Origin: JAHECQ01 sp047638695
GTDB taxonomy: Bacteria; Actinomycetota; Acidimicrobiia; Acidimicrobiales; SZUA-35
DNA: 64,000 nt
NCBI GenBank assembly: GCA_047638695.1
Contig: JBLINY010000001.1
Span: forward strand, 62,001-126,000
Direction: 5' to 3'
Shown: piece after piece, positions 35,453 through 44,700 of the stretch
Position numbering within the stretch: position 1 is the first letter of the stretch
How the letters are laid out: every line of letters begins with the position of its first letter
Notes under the pieces: generated by a model
Databases searched by the model: none
What the model was told of the DNA's origin: nothing
What the model saw: only the letters and a program-made list of their open reading frames with translations
Position numbers and translations under genes: made by a program

Positions 35453-36652
35453 TCAACAACTGCCGGTAGATGGTCGATCAGGGATCGAGGGGTCAACCAC
35501 CTCGATATGCACGTGGCCCCATGAGGGTTCGGCCGTGAACTCGTCGATCTGAGATCTGAACGGAAACACGGTGGCTGCGGGCGCAACCACGGTGATTCCG
35601 GCCTCTACCCGATCACCGGGCGCTACCTGAACCCCACTGATGTGGAGGACCTTCACTTCCCAACCGGGGTGAGCATCGGGTTCGATGACCACGTAGTCGT
35701 CGCGGTGTTGGCAGTAAAGGATGTAGCCGCCGGAGCGAAGCACGGTACCCGTGACCGGCGAGCGGATGTCGAGGTATGGGTGCACGGCGATATCGGCCGC
35801 AGATCGGCGAGCTGTCCCACGGCCGCGGCTGTCCATGGTGCGGACCGGTGTCTCGATGTCGACCGGCATCTGCTGCTGAGCACCATCGTGGCCGGACTGG
35901 TGGAACCCGATGTAGGCAACGGCGGCCGATGGGTGGGTCAGAGTGACGGGACCGACGGTCGCGAAGGGCACCCAATTCTGGAGTTGGTACGTCTGAGGCG
36001 AGGTGGACGAGACGCTCTGGGAGCAGGGTCGCCCGCCAACACCGTCGGATGGAAGGGGGTGAGCGTCGACGAACTCGGCCGAGAACGAGAAGTCGAGCAT
36101 CAGCCGAGTGCGGTCGATCTCGCCCGTTGCTAGGCGAGTTCGCCAATACTGCAGGCCATCGGCATCGGGCACACGGTCGAGCACGTTTCGATAGACGAGT
36201 TCGATGAACTGGTCGTCGTTGAGTTGACCGTAGGACGCTGCAAACTCGGGGCTATCGGTGAAGAACGCAGCGATCGCCCGCAGTCCCCGGCACCTCTCGT
36301 ACTGGTCGATCCAGAACATCGCCCCCGCCGGGTCGGGCCGACGATCGAAATAGGCCCAGTAGAGGCGGAATACTCGAGCGTGGGCATCGGTGAGTTCGTC
36401 GAGGTGAGCGATGTGGTCGAAGTCGGCCCTTGTGTCGTTGGCCGCCGCTGTCTCGTTGGCTGCCGCTGTCTCGTTGGCTACCGCTGTGTCGTCGGCTGCC
36501 GCGACTGGCCCAACAGAGGCAAGTGACGTCGCCAGGGCGGTGGCGACGAGGACGATGACGAGTAGCGCGGCGAGCTTTGACCGGACGTAGGTGGCGGACG
36601 TCGTTGGTTGGTAGAGCTCACGTTTTGGAAGCTCCCGACTCAGGAAGCTCAT
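35453..36652 (-). CDS. Secreted DUF4214 protein with M23-like peptidase domain
   Basis: 399 residues. A basic leader and membrane helix or signal (about residues 25-48) end near AAADD. A short repeat (ANETAA) follows. Residues 80-190 form a DUF4214 region (VFRLYWAYFDRRPDPAGAMFWIDQY, then VYRNVLDRVPDADGLQYW). Residues 265-395 are an M23/LytM-type beta barrel with HPYLD (HxxxD) and GHVHIEV (HxH), the usual zinc ligands. It may trim peptidoglycan cross-links. It overlaps the upstream zinc-binding gene by 4 bp. Confidence 0.75.
   Translation of the reverse strand: MSFLSRELPKRELYQPTTSATYVRSKLAALLVIVLVATALATSLASVGPVAAADDTAVANETAAANETAAANDTRADFDHIAHLDELTDAHARVFRLYWAYFDRRPDPAGAMFWIDQYERCRGLRAIAAFFTDSPEFAASYGQLNDDQFIELVYRNVLDRVPDADGLQYWRTRLATGEIDRTRLMLDFSFSAEFVDAHPLPSDGVGGRPCSQSVSSTSPQTYQLQNWVPFATVGPVTLTHPSAAVAYIGFHQSGHDGAQQQMPVDIETPVRTMDSRGRGTARRSAADIAVHPYLDIRSPVTGTVLRSGGYILYCQHRDDYVVIEPDAHPGWEVKVLHISGVQVAPGDRVEAGITVVAPAATVFPFRSQIDEFTAEPSWGHVHIEVVDPSIPDRPSTGSC
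36431..36502 (-). repeat. 18-bp tandem repeat x4 in the DUF4214 gene
   Basis: Four units of 18 bases encode the Ala/Asn/Glu/Thr-rich stretch just after the signal peptide. Units differ by one to three bases. The frame is preserved whatever the copy number. Confidence 0.85.
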
Positions 36653-36948
36653 CGGCGACTCTTTCGATTGTTCCAACAGCCCCGGTGCCAATGCCGGCGT
36701 AGGTCCGGATCGTCGGGGGGCACGGCGACAAGATGGCCCTGTCCCTTTGGGATGTCCTGTCGGCAGCCCGGACAAAGATAGGCCTTGGTGGCTTCGTAGG
36801 GCTGCACGAAGCGAGTGGTGCTCTCGGGGTGGTCTGACGGGTCAGGAAGAGTTTTTTGGCCCTTTTTCTTCGGCCTCCGGGCAGACGAGCGGCCTTCTTT
36901 ACCCTGCTCGGAGCGGCGTTGTTCTGAGGCCCGCCGTCGAGCAACCAT
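36649..36948 (-). CDS. Small conserved zinc-ribbon-like actinobacterial protein
   Basis: 99 residues. A very basic N-terminal half (Arg/Lys-rich, residues 1-35) is followed by YLCPGCRQDIPKGQGHLVAVP and HWHRGCW, which give two Cys, a further His pair and a Cys, a likely zinc site. The ATKAYxCPGC...HWHxxCW pattern is conserved in small actinobacterial proteins often labelled ATP/GTP-binding without evidence. The basic tail suggests nucleic acid contact. Start overlaps the stop of a 36-residue membrane peptide gene. Confidence 0.75.
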   Translation of the reverse strand: MVARRRASEQRRSEQGKEGRSSARRPKKKGQKTLPDPSDHPESTTRFVQPYEATKAYLCPGCRQDIPKGQGHLVAVPPDDPDLRRHWHRGCWNNRKSRR

Positions 36949-37058
36949 CAGCCCAGTAGAGCCCAGCCGAGCAGACCTACGGCGGCCAAGCTGCCGGCCG
37001 CGACGAAGACATAGTCGAACCTTGTTCGCTTGTAGCTACGTCTCGGATCAAATCCCAC
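36948..37058 (-). CDS. 36-residue single-helix membrane peptide
   Basis: From GTG 37058: a basic N terminus (GFDPRRSYKRTRFDY) followed by one hydrophobic helix. The stop overlaps the ATG of the zinc-ribbon gene (ATGA), which supports translation. The frame can be extended to 37181 but would then run antisense into the cytochrome gene. No function known. Confidence 0.55.
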   Translation of the reverse strand: MGFDPRRSYKRTRFDYVFVAAGSLAAVGLLGWALLG

Positions 37059-37080
37059 AGCAACAGTATGGTTTGAACCT

Positions 37081-37452
37081 ATGACGATGACGCCTACTTG
37101 GCTTCCCGTTGGGTTGGCTTTCGCCCTTCTCGCGCTGGGTGGTTGCGCCGGTAATGCCACTGGCGCTCCCGAAGTCGCCAATGGCGACCCGGTGTTGATC
37201 GAAGGCCGCGATCTTTACATTCGAACCTGCGCCCAGTGTCATGGGCCAGCGGGCGGAGGTGGGCGGGGCCTGCCCCTAAATGAGGGGCGGGTGGTTGAGA
37301 AGTACCCGCAGATCGAGGATCAGATCGCCGTCGTTGCCGAGGGCCGCAACAACATGCCGGCCTTTGCCGGAAGGTTCACCGATTCTCAGATCGGGGCGGT
37401 GGTTCGGTACACCCGTGAGATTCTCTCGGACGAGCAGGCCTTGTCGAACTAG
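37081..37452 (+). CDS. Class I cytochrome c lipoprotein
   Basis: 123 residues. The signal peptide ends with the lipobox LGGC, so the protein is probably lipid-anchored outside the membrane. One heme site CAQCH is near residue 53 and the Met ligand is in NNMPAF near residue 94. A monoheme electron carrier that would need the CcmA-I system encoded 4 kb away. Confidence 0.9.
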   Translation: MTMTPTWLPVGLAFALLALGGCAGNATGAPEVANGDPVLIEGRDLYIRTCAQCHGPAGGGGRGLPLNEGRVVEKYPQIEDQIAVVAEGRNNMPAFAGRFTDSQIGAVVRYTREILSDEQALSN

Positions 37453-37667
37453 GCGAGACTGGCGAAGTGGTCGGCGCTGATCCCGACATCGGCGTCGGTT
37501 GAGACGCCGAGCAGCGAGATAAGCAAAGGTTCGATGGGTCCGAGGTAGTCCTCGAGGCGAGGAGCGGGACGCAGCATCGCGGTCCACGAGGCGCCGTTCC
37601 AGAAGCGCTCACAGCTGGGGTCGCCCTCATCGAGGTACCAACCGGGGAACTTCAGTGTGTCGTTCAC
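37449..37667 (-). CDS. Small DUF2510-like protein
   Basis: 72 residues. PGWYLDEGDPSCERFWNGASWTAML is a DUF2510 motif (PGWYxDP...RYWDGxxWT). Unlike most DUF2510 proteins it has no membrane segments, only a short C-terminal hydrophobic stretch. It converges with the cytochrome gene with a 4-bp overlap. Function unknown. Confidence 0.6.
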   Translation of the reverse strand: MNDTLKFPGWYLDEGDPSCERFWNGASWTAMLRPAPRLEDYLGPIEPLLISLLGVSTDADVGISADHFASLA

Positions 37668-37804
37668 AGCCCCAATGTCGACCGTTGATCGCTGAAAGTT
37701 GAGGGCAGCTGGCGAATTGGGGCAGGTTTGCCCAGCTGAGAGGGACTGGACCTAGACCAGCATTGATCAAGACAGCATCGAGTAGTGCGGGTCGCCCCAC
37801 CGCG

Positions 37805-38170
37805 TTAGGTCGGTGGCGTAATCTCCCAGCCTGCCTCGAGCTCTTCCAAGGTGCGGTTGAGCCAGGCCGATCGGCCCAGCCGTCCGGGTGCTTCGATAAC
37901 GATCGCCCCCTTTGGCGCCTCAGCAGCAAGGGATCGGAGCAGTGGGAGGAGTTCTCGGCTCATATAGGCGTCGCTGACCAGACCATCGGAAACGAGCCCC
38001 TCGAGCTCATCAAAGTCGGCGGGCTGAATGGTTGGCACCTCGGTACGACGCAAGTCGAGCAGGGGCCCGGCCGACCGGAGGTCGGTGCCGTGGCGTTGCA
38101 CATACCGAGCCAGAACCTGGGTGCCAAAGGCAACCGCGAGCACCGCGACGATCACTGCAGCGACGATCAT
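37805..38170 (-). CDS. Membrane-anchored protein of the MoxR cluster
   Basis: 121 residues. One N-terminal helix (MIVAAVIVAVLAVAFG) and a cytoplasmic alpha-helical domain ending in a Trp. Not recognised. It overlaps the DUF4129 gene by 4 bp and is the last gene of the moxR operon on the minus strand. Confidence 0.65.
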   Translation of the reverse strand: MIVAAVIVAVLAVAFGTQVLARYVQRHGTDLRSAGPLLDLRRTEVPTIQPADFDELEGLVSDGLVSDAYMSRELLPLLRSLAAEAPKGAIVIEAPGRLGRSAWLNRTLEELEAGWEITPPT

Positions 38171-39426
38171 GCCGACGTCCCCTGGGTCTCGTCGCCGGTC
38201 TGGGGGCGGGGAGCGTCGGCGATCTGGGCTCGGAGTGATTCGAGCGCCTGCCGGGCCTCGTCTCGCATCGTTTCCGGCACCGGTTTTTCCGAGAAGCGTG
38301 CTCGTTCGAACAAACCGGTGAGCAGATGGAGCGAGCCGCCATCTCCGAGTACGGGCAGAGCCCGACTCATGTACTCGTGGGCCGTCTCACTCTCCATGCG
38401 CTGGATGCCAAGAGCGGCAAACTGTTGCTCGACTTTGGCATAGGCGTAGCGAATTGCTCGACCGGGGTCGGGCTCGCTTTCGAGGTCACCAACGAGGTCG
38501 TCGAGCAACGTTTGGGTTGCCTCGATGTCGAGCCCGACGTCCTCGACCTCGGCCGTGTCGGGAAGCGACAGCGAGAATCGAGAGTCGTCGAGATCTAGTT
38601 CGATGTCATCTTGCTCGAGCAGGATCTGCTGGCGATGAAAGGCACCGTAGAGCAGACCGAGAACTCCAGCGGCGACGAACATGCCGATGAGCGTGGCCAA
38701 GGACCCCGACAGGGCTTCGGTGTCAAACGCTGGCGGTAGCTCGTCGACCGAGGAGGAGGCGCCGGACGGGGTCGACTCGCCTAAGCCTTCGGTGACGTCC
38801 TCCCTGTTCTGAGCTCCGGCTGCCACGGTCGCGACCACCACGACGGCGACAACGGTGCCAAGGGCGGCCGCCGCGATCGGTGGGACATCGACGCGCTCAG
38901 TGATGAGCTCGAAAGCCCGAGTTGCGTAGAGCGGGGCTGAGACTGCAGCAATGGCGAGGGGAACCCAAATCAGTCCGGGACTTGTTTCGACAATGGCCCG
39001 AATAGTGAGGGCAACGATGGCGATGACAACGATGGCAAGCCCTCCACCAAGCGATGTTCGCAGCAGCAGACCGGCGCCGAGTCGAGTTGGCTTGCGAGCA
39101 TCAAGGGAGAACCGTGCTGTTTCGTGCACCACGACAATGGTGATGGCGAGGATCGCGGCCCTCGGTAGGAGGAGTTCGTCGCCGACAAAGATCGAGCCGA
39201 TGGCCACCATCAGAATGCCGAGGTACAAGCCGGGGACCCAACCAATGGTGAGGGTTGTGCCCAGGAAGAGCGCGCCGAGCGTGATGATGACCAGCCCCGA
39301 GTTCTCCGAGGCCACACCGGATAGGGCCGTACCAAGAAGCAAGGCAGCCATCGAGATCATGGCCGCCACGGTGGCCAACACAGCCAGTTGACGGGTGGCA
39401 GAAGTGCTGACGTCAGTGGTGCTCAT
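38167..39426 (-). CDS. Membrane protein with C-terminal DUF4129 domain
   Basis: 419 residues. About seven membrane helices (residues 15-215), an eighth around 238-258, then a cytoplasmic DUF4129 domain (RAIRYAYAKVEQQFAALGIQRMESETAHEYMSRAL). DUF4129 proteins accompany MoxR and DUF58 proteins and often transglutaminase-like proteins. Overlaps the DUF58 gene by 4 bp. Confidence 0.8.
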   Translation of the reverse strand: MSTTDVSTSATRQLAVLATVAAMISMAALLLGTALSGVASENSGLVIITLGALFLGTTLTIGWVPGLYLGILMVAIGSIFVGDELLLPRAAILAITIVVVHETARFSLDARKPTRLGAGLLLRTSLGGGLAIVVIAIVALTIRAIVETSPGLIWVPLAIAAVSAPLYATRAFELITERVDVPPIAAAALGTVVAVVVVATVAAGAQNREDVTEGLGESTPSGASSSVDELPPAFDTEALSGSLATLIGMFVAAGVLGLLYGAFHRQQILLEQDDIELDLDDSRFSLSLPDTAEVEDVGLDIEATQTLLDDLVGDLESEPDPGRAIRYAYAKVEQQFAALGIQRMESETAHEYMSRALPVLGDGGSLHLLTGLFERARFSEKPVPETMRDEARQALESLRAQIADAPRPQTGDETQGTSA

Positions 39427-40679
39427 CGGAAAGCCGCCGGACGTCGTTCGAGCGCAGCAATCGGAAGTTCGAGCGGATCATCGGGTTTCCACTCGACAAC
39501 GGCAACCCCTCGCTCTGACATTGCCTTGCGTTCGGCCGCTCGTTGCAGCCGCCAGAGCCGGGCTGCAAGTTCGGCGTTCTTGCCCTTCACTCGTAGATGG
39601 GCATCTGGGCTGCACTCGAGAACCACGACTTCGTGGCCACGGCTTCGCAGCTCGATGGGTAGCTGGGCTGCGTCTTTGTCGATGAGCCCGCTGATGAAGA
39701 CAATGAGCGTGCCCGAATCGAGTTCGTGTAGCGGCAGCTGGTGAACTTCGTGGGCCCGTAGGCCGGGCTCGACCTGGGTGTCGAGCAGGGCGTCGATGAG
39801 CCGAGCCTGATGGAGTCGGCCGAGCCGTGGCCGGTACCACCGAATGTTCCGACCGACATCAAGCAGCCCAACCCGATCGTGTTGACCGAGGTTGCTTTCG
39901 GCCAGGCCGAGGGCGGCCCGAACGGCTCGTTGTACCAGGCGATCGCCAAGTGGGCCGAGGTCGCGAAAGCTATCGAGAAGTAGTACAAGGTCGCCGGATC
40001 GATCGGGGTGACGGACCGTGACCCACGGCTCACCCTTTCTTGCCGTGACCCGCCAGTTGATGGAGCGCTGCGGATCGCCCTTGCGGTAAGGACGGATTTC
40101 CGCGAAATCCGAACCTTCGCCATGACTGCGACTGCGGTGATTTCCGGCCCGAGCACGCAGTCGGCTGGGTGCGAGCACGGTACGGCGGGCGCCACTACCG
40201 GGATGAACCCGAATGGGATCCGATGGGCGATGTACGCGCGAGGAGACGAAGAAGCCGAGACGGTCGCGGGCAGTGGCATTGACCCGACCCGGTCGGCTCA
40301 CTCCCCAGCGGTTGGCAGTAACCGGCACCTTCACTTTCACCAGTTGCCCCGGCTTGATGGTGATGATCGTTCGTGAGGTGCCCTGGATCGGGACCAGATC
40401 AGGCGGCAGATCGAGGTCGAGTTGCAGCCAAGGAATGCCAACCTTGGAGCCAGCATGGATGATGAGGTCGATCTCGTCGCCTTCAACGACTCGCTGCGGC
40501 ACCTCCAGCTCGATCTCGAGGTCGGGCCACCGATGGAGCGCGGCCCCGATGATGGCCAGCGCGACCAGCGGACTGATCAAGAGGGCGAGAAAGGGAAACC
40601 CAGCGATCACGGACATCAACAGTCCGGCGCAGGCGAGGCCAACGACGACGAGATAGCGGGGAGTGACCTGCCGGTTCAA
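39423..40679 (-). CDS. DUF58 domain protein
   Basis: 418 residues from a TTG start whose codon overlaps the moxR stop (TTGA). Two N-terminal helices are followed by a beta-rich domain and the DUF58 core (YRKGDPQRSINWRVTARKGEPWVTVR) with a von Willebrand A-like end. These proteins are partners of MoxR AAA+ ATPases, possibly in metal-cofactor insertion or cell-envelope assembly. A longer frame to 40781 has no homologous residues. Confidence 0.85.
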   Translation of the reverse strand: MNRQVTPRYLVVVGLACAGLLMSVIAGFPFLALLISPLVALAIIGAALHRWPDLEIELEVPQRVVEGDEIDLIIHAGSKVGIPWLQLDLDLPPDLVPIQGTSRTIITIKPGQLVKVKVPVTANRWGVSRPGRVNATARDRLGFFVSSRVHRPSDPIRVHPGSGARRTVLAPSRLRARAGNHRSRSHGEGSDFAEIRPYRKGDPQRSINWRVTARKGEPWVTVRHPDRSGDLVLLLDSFRDLGPLGDRLVQRAVRAALGLAESNLGQHDRVGLLDVGRNIRWYRPRLGRLHQARLIDALLDTQVEPGLRAHEVHQLPLHELDSGTLIVFISGLIDKDAAQLPIELRSRGHEVVVLECSPDAHLRVKGKNAELAARLWRLQRAAERKAMSERGVAVVEWKPDDPLELPIAALERRPAAFR

Positions 40680-41665
40680 GCTCCGGACGCCGCTCGGTCG
40701 GCATCGGTGAGCGACGCCGGTGTCGGTACCTTCTCGACGCATTCGCTCACGACGTTGTCTTCGCGGACGCCGCGAACCCATGCTTCGGTGCGCAGAACCA
40801 GGCGATGGGCCAGCGTTGGTATGGCGAGAGACTTCACATCGTCGGGTGTCACGAAGTTGCGCCCGGCCAGAGCGGCCTTCGCTCGTGAGACTTTGAGCAA
40901 CGCCAGCCCGCCTCGCGGGCTGGAGCCAACCTCAAGGTTGTCGTGCTCGCGGGTGGCCTCGATGATGTTGACGACGTAGTCAACGATGTCGGTACTGGCT
41001 TCGACTGTCTCGACGGCCACCTGCATGGCCCGCACGCCATCGGCGTTGGTGATGGGCAGCAGCATTGGCTGGTCGGTACCTCGGTCGAGGCGTCGACGGA
41101 GGAGGTCACGTTCGGCTTCCGGACCGGGGTAGCCGATGCCGGTGCGGAGCAGGAAGCGGTCGAGCTGGGCCTCGGGTAGCGGATAGGTGCCCTCGGTCTC
41201 GATCGGGTTCTGCGTCGCCAACAGGAAGTAAGGCTTGGGAAGAGGGTGCGATTCACCGTCGACGGTGACTTGGCGTTCTTCCATGGCCTCGAGTGCGGCG
41301 GCCTGCGTCTTCGAGGGCGCCCGGTTGATCTCGTCACCTAGTACCAGATTGGCGAACAGCGGGCCGGGAACGAACCGGGCCGTACCGTTCGGCGCTGGCA
41401 TCAGCGAGCCGGTGAGATCGCTGGGGATGAGGTCGGGGGTGAACTGGACGCGGCTGAAGTCGAGACCCGTCACCGTCGCCATCGATCGGGCGATGAGGGT
41501 TTTGGCAACACCGGGGACGTCTTCGAGCAGCACATGTCCGTCGGCGAGAAGGCCGGCCATAATCAGTTCGAGCGTTGTCCGTTTGCCGACAACGGCCTTC
41601 TCGATCTCATCGAGAACTGCACCGGCCTGGGAGGCCACGTCGTTGATTGTCAGCTGCTCACTCAC
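40676..41665 (-). CDS. MoxR family AAA+ ATPase
   Basis: 329 residues from the GTG at 41665. The degenerate Walker A is EDVPGVAKT, the Walker B is LVLGDEINRAPSKTQ, sensor 1 is LLATQNPIETEGTYPLPEAQLDRF, and a C-terminal lid carries SPRGGLALLKVSRAKAAL. It heads the minus-strand operon moxR - DUF58 - DUF4129 - membrane protein. A longer frame to 41947 would overlap the NRPS gene antisense and is rejected. Confidence 0.93.
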   Translation of the reverse strand: MSEQLTINDVASQAGAVLDEIEKAVVGKRTTLELIMAGLLADGHVLLEDVPGVAKTLIARSMATVTGLDFSRVQFTPDLIPSDLTGSLMPAPNGTARFVPGPLFANLVLGDEINRAPSKTQAAALEAMEERQVTVDGESHPLPKPYFLLATQNPIETEGTYPLPEAQLDRFLLRTGIGYPGPEAERDLLRRRLDRGTDQPMLLPITNADGVRAMQVAVETVEASTDIVDYVVNIIEATREHDNLEVGSSPRGGLALLKVSRAKAALAGRNFVTPDDVKSLAIPTLAHRLVLRTEAWVRGVREDNVVSECVEKVPTPASLTDADRAASGA

Positions 41666-41719
41666 GAAGTGCGCTCCTCGGGGTCGCCGGCTGCCATCTC
41701 TCAACGGTCCGGAGCAGTC

Positions 41720-41747
41720 AAGATACCCTCGGGGCGGGTGCGTCCAA
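41720..41747 (-). promoter_or_regulatory. Possible sigma70-type promoter for the moxR operon
   Basis: On the minus strand, TTGGAC (41742-41747) and TATCTT (41720-41725) are 16 bp apart, about 55 bp upstream of the moxR GTG. It lies in the 112-bp gap that also must serve the divergent NRPS gene. This is a sequence resemblance only. Confidence 0.35.
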
Positions 41748-41777
41748 AGTGGTAGCTGGCAGCGAAGAAGACGACGA

Positions 41778-44700
41778 ATGAACTCGACTGATAGCTCATC
41801 GCCAGCCAGCGTCTCTGAGACGGCAGTTTTGCTCCGCTCCGGACGGCCGCTGACCCATGCGCAGCGCGGGCTGTGGATCTCCCAGCAGCAGAACCCGACA
41901 TCGCCGCTGCAGAACATGGCTGAGGTGGCCCACATCACCGGTGCCATCGACGCTCATCGGCTGGCCGACGCGTTCGCCACCGTTGTGGCCGCGTCTGACG
42001 TTCTGCGTACACGAGTCACGGTCGAGGCTGGCGAGCCGCGCGTTGTCGTTGACCCGCCTTCGCAGCGCGCCGTCACCGAGATTCTGCCGATCTCGCGGGC
42101 CGATGTGGAGGCCTGGTGCTACGCGCGCGTGCGGGTACCGATTGACACGGGAATCTGCGGATATGACAGCGTGCTGCTGACCCACGACGACCACAGCATC
42201 ACCTGGTATCTGGGGTTGCACCACATCATCACCGACGCCACGAGCTCGGCGCTGGTGTTCAACAAGACAGCCGACGCGTACGCAGGCAGTGAGGTGGAGC
42301 TCGACTCGTACTACAGATGGGCCGACCACCGGATGGACGCCGGAACCAACGACCGCCGGACCGATCGAGCTCGCGCCCATTGGCGCGATCGGCCGACCGC
42401 CCCATCGCTAGGCCAGCTCTATGCCGGTGATCATCCGTCGACACCGGTGAGCCACCGAGTTCCGGTCGATGTGTCGTCTGAGGTCTTCGACTCGCTGGCC
42501 GAGCGATTGCGTGACGATCTCCGTCTGCTGAGCACCGATTTGGGTTGGTCGACGCTCTTGCTCACCGCGACATCGGCCTTGCTGCATCGGGTAGGAGGAC
42601 TGGCTGACTTCGCTGTCGGATTGCCGGTGCATCATCGAAATGACGTCGCGTCACGCGAGGTTCTCGGCCCGGTGATGCAGGTCTACCCGGTCGACGTCCA
42701 CGTGGCAGCAGATGACACGTTCCGGTCGTTGTACTCGCGCATCGCTCGGTCTGTGATCCGCACGCTTCAACACGCTGCCCCGGTTCCCCCACCGCCCAAC
42801 CCCGACTATCGGGTAGTGATGAACTTGCTGCCGGAAACCGAGCAACAGTTCTTTGCCGGGTGCCCGGCCGAGGTCAGCTGGATTCATCCCGGCGCGACCG
42901 ACCCCGGGCACCTCATGCGAGTTCAGTTCACCCGATTTGGGTCCGAGCCCGAGTTGTTCCTCGACCTGAATGAAGCCGCTGCGTCCCCGGAACAGCACAG
43001 CCGTGCGACGAGCCACATGCGTCGCCTACTCACGGCCCTGGCCGCCGACCCGGACCAGACGATTGGTTCGGTCGTGCTGCCGGAGGCGGCGGAGCTATCG
43101 TCACTTGACGACTGGGCCAGAGGAGACTCGATTTCTGCTGACCCGCCGTTGGTTTGCCCGCGACTCGAGAGCGCTCTTGAGGGACTCGATCATGAGGTGC
43201 TCAACCACGACGGCAAATGTCTTGTAGCCGATGATCTCTGGCGACGAGTCGTCGCCTACGCCCGTTGGCTGAGGTCGCAGGGCGTTGGCAAGGGAACCCG
43301 GGTGGCCATCGACCTGCCGCGATCCAATGACGCGGTCGTTGCCATCTACGCCACGCTCCTCGCTGGCGCCTCGTATGTACCACTCGACCCAGCCCATCCA
43401 ACGGAACGACGCCGCCGCTTGGTTGAGCGCGCTGGCTGCATGCTCACGCTGGACGAGCTGCCCGCAATCGACACCAGCGGTCAGCCACTGATTGATTGGC
43501 CCTTGCCGACTGGCGATGATGAGGCCTACTTGCTCTTCACTTCAGGATCGACCGGCGAACCAAAGGGCGTACCCATCCTTCATCGCGGGCTCGCCGACTA
43601 TCTCGCGTTCGCGCTTGATCGGTACATCCCGAAGAGCGAGGACCGTCCGGTCGGCGCCCTGTTCACGGCCCTTACCTTTGACCTCACGGTCACTTCGCTC
43701 TTCGGCCCAATCGTGGCCGGCGGCCGACTGGTTGTGATTCAGCCCGACGGCCCCGCCGGGCTGAGGAAGCTGGCCGATCGCGACGACATCACGTGGGTCA
43801 AGGCGACTCCTTCGCACCTCGAGCTCTTTGTGCGTCTGCTCGATCCTTCGTCGACGCACGGACTTCGCACGCTGGTCGTCGGCGGCGAGGCCTTCGGCAG
43901 TCGGCTGGCCCAGAAGCTCTGGGCTGCGTTACCTGACGTAGATGTCTTCAACGAGTACGGACCAACCGAGGCTGTTGTTGGTTGCATGATTCATCGAGCA
44001 ACACCCGCCAGTGTTGCCGGCAGGTCTGATGTTCCCATTGGAGGGCCCGCCCCCGGCGTCGAGCTCCGGATCCTCGATTCTTACGACCAACCGACACCGA
44101 TGGGAGCCGCTGGCGAGCTGCATATCGCCCACCGGGGCGTTACATCGGGTTATCTCGATACCGATGATCGGAGCGACCAGCCGTTCGTCGAGATCGAGGG
44201 TACGCGCTTCTATCGTTCGGGCGATCTGGTTCGGCTACGTGATGACGGCACGCTGAGCTACCTCGGTCGTCTCGATGAACAGTTGAAAGTCGGAGGCATC
44301 CGACTCGATCCGACCGAGGTCGAGCATGCGCTCGTCGCTCATCCAGCGGTGCAACGTGCCGTCGTGCGGTTGTGGCAACCGACTGGCTCGAACCCCACGA
44401 TGCACTGCGTTCGCTGTGGACTCCCCGACAACGTCCCCGGGTCATCGTTCGACGACGACGGAGTATGCAGCACGTGCCATTCCTATGAGGCCATTCGCCA
44501 TCAGGCCGATGCCTGGTTCCGCGGCCAGGACGATCTGCTGGCTCTGAAGACGAAGGCTCGGGCGGATCGGACTGGTCGCTACGACGCCGTTCATCTGCTG
44601 AGCGGCGGCAAGGATTCGACGTTCGCCCTCTACAAACTGGTCGAGCTGGGTTTCGACGTGCTTTGCCTGACGCTCGACAACGGCTTCATCTCTGATGGGG

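Noticed and set aside
41235..41777. Upstream extension of NRPS1 by about 180 residues
   Set aside because: It runs antisense through moxR and has no NRPS homology. The C-domain homology begins shortly after the ATG at 41778.
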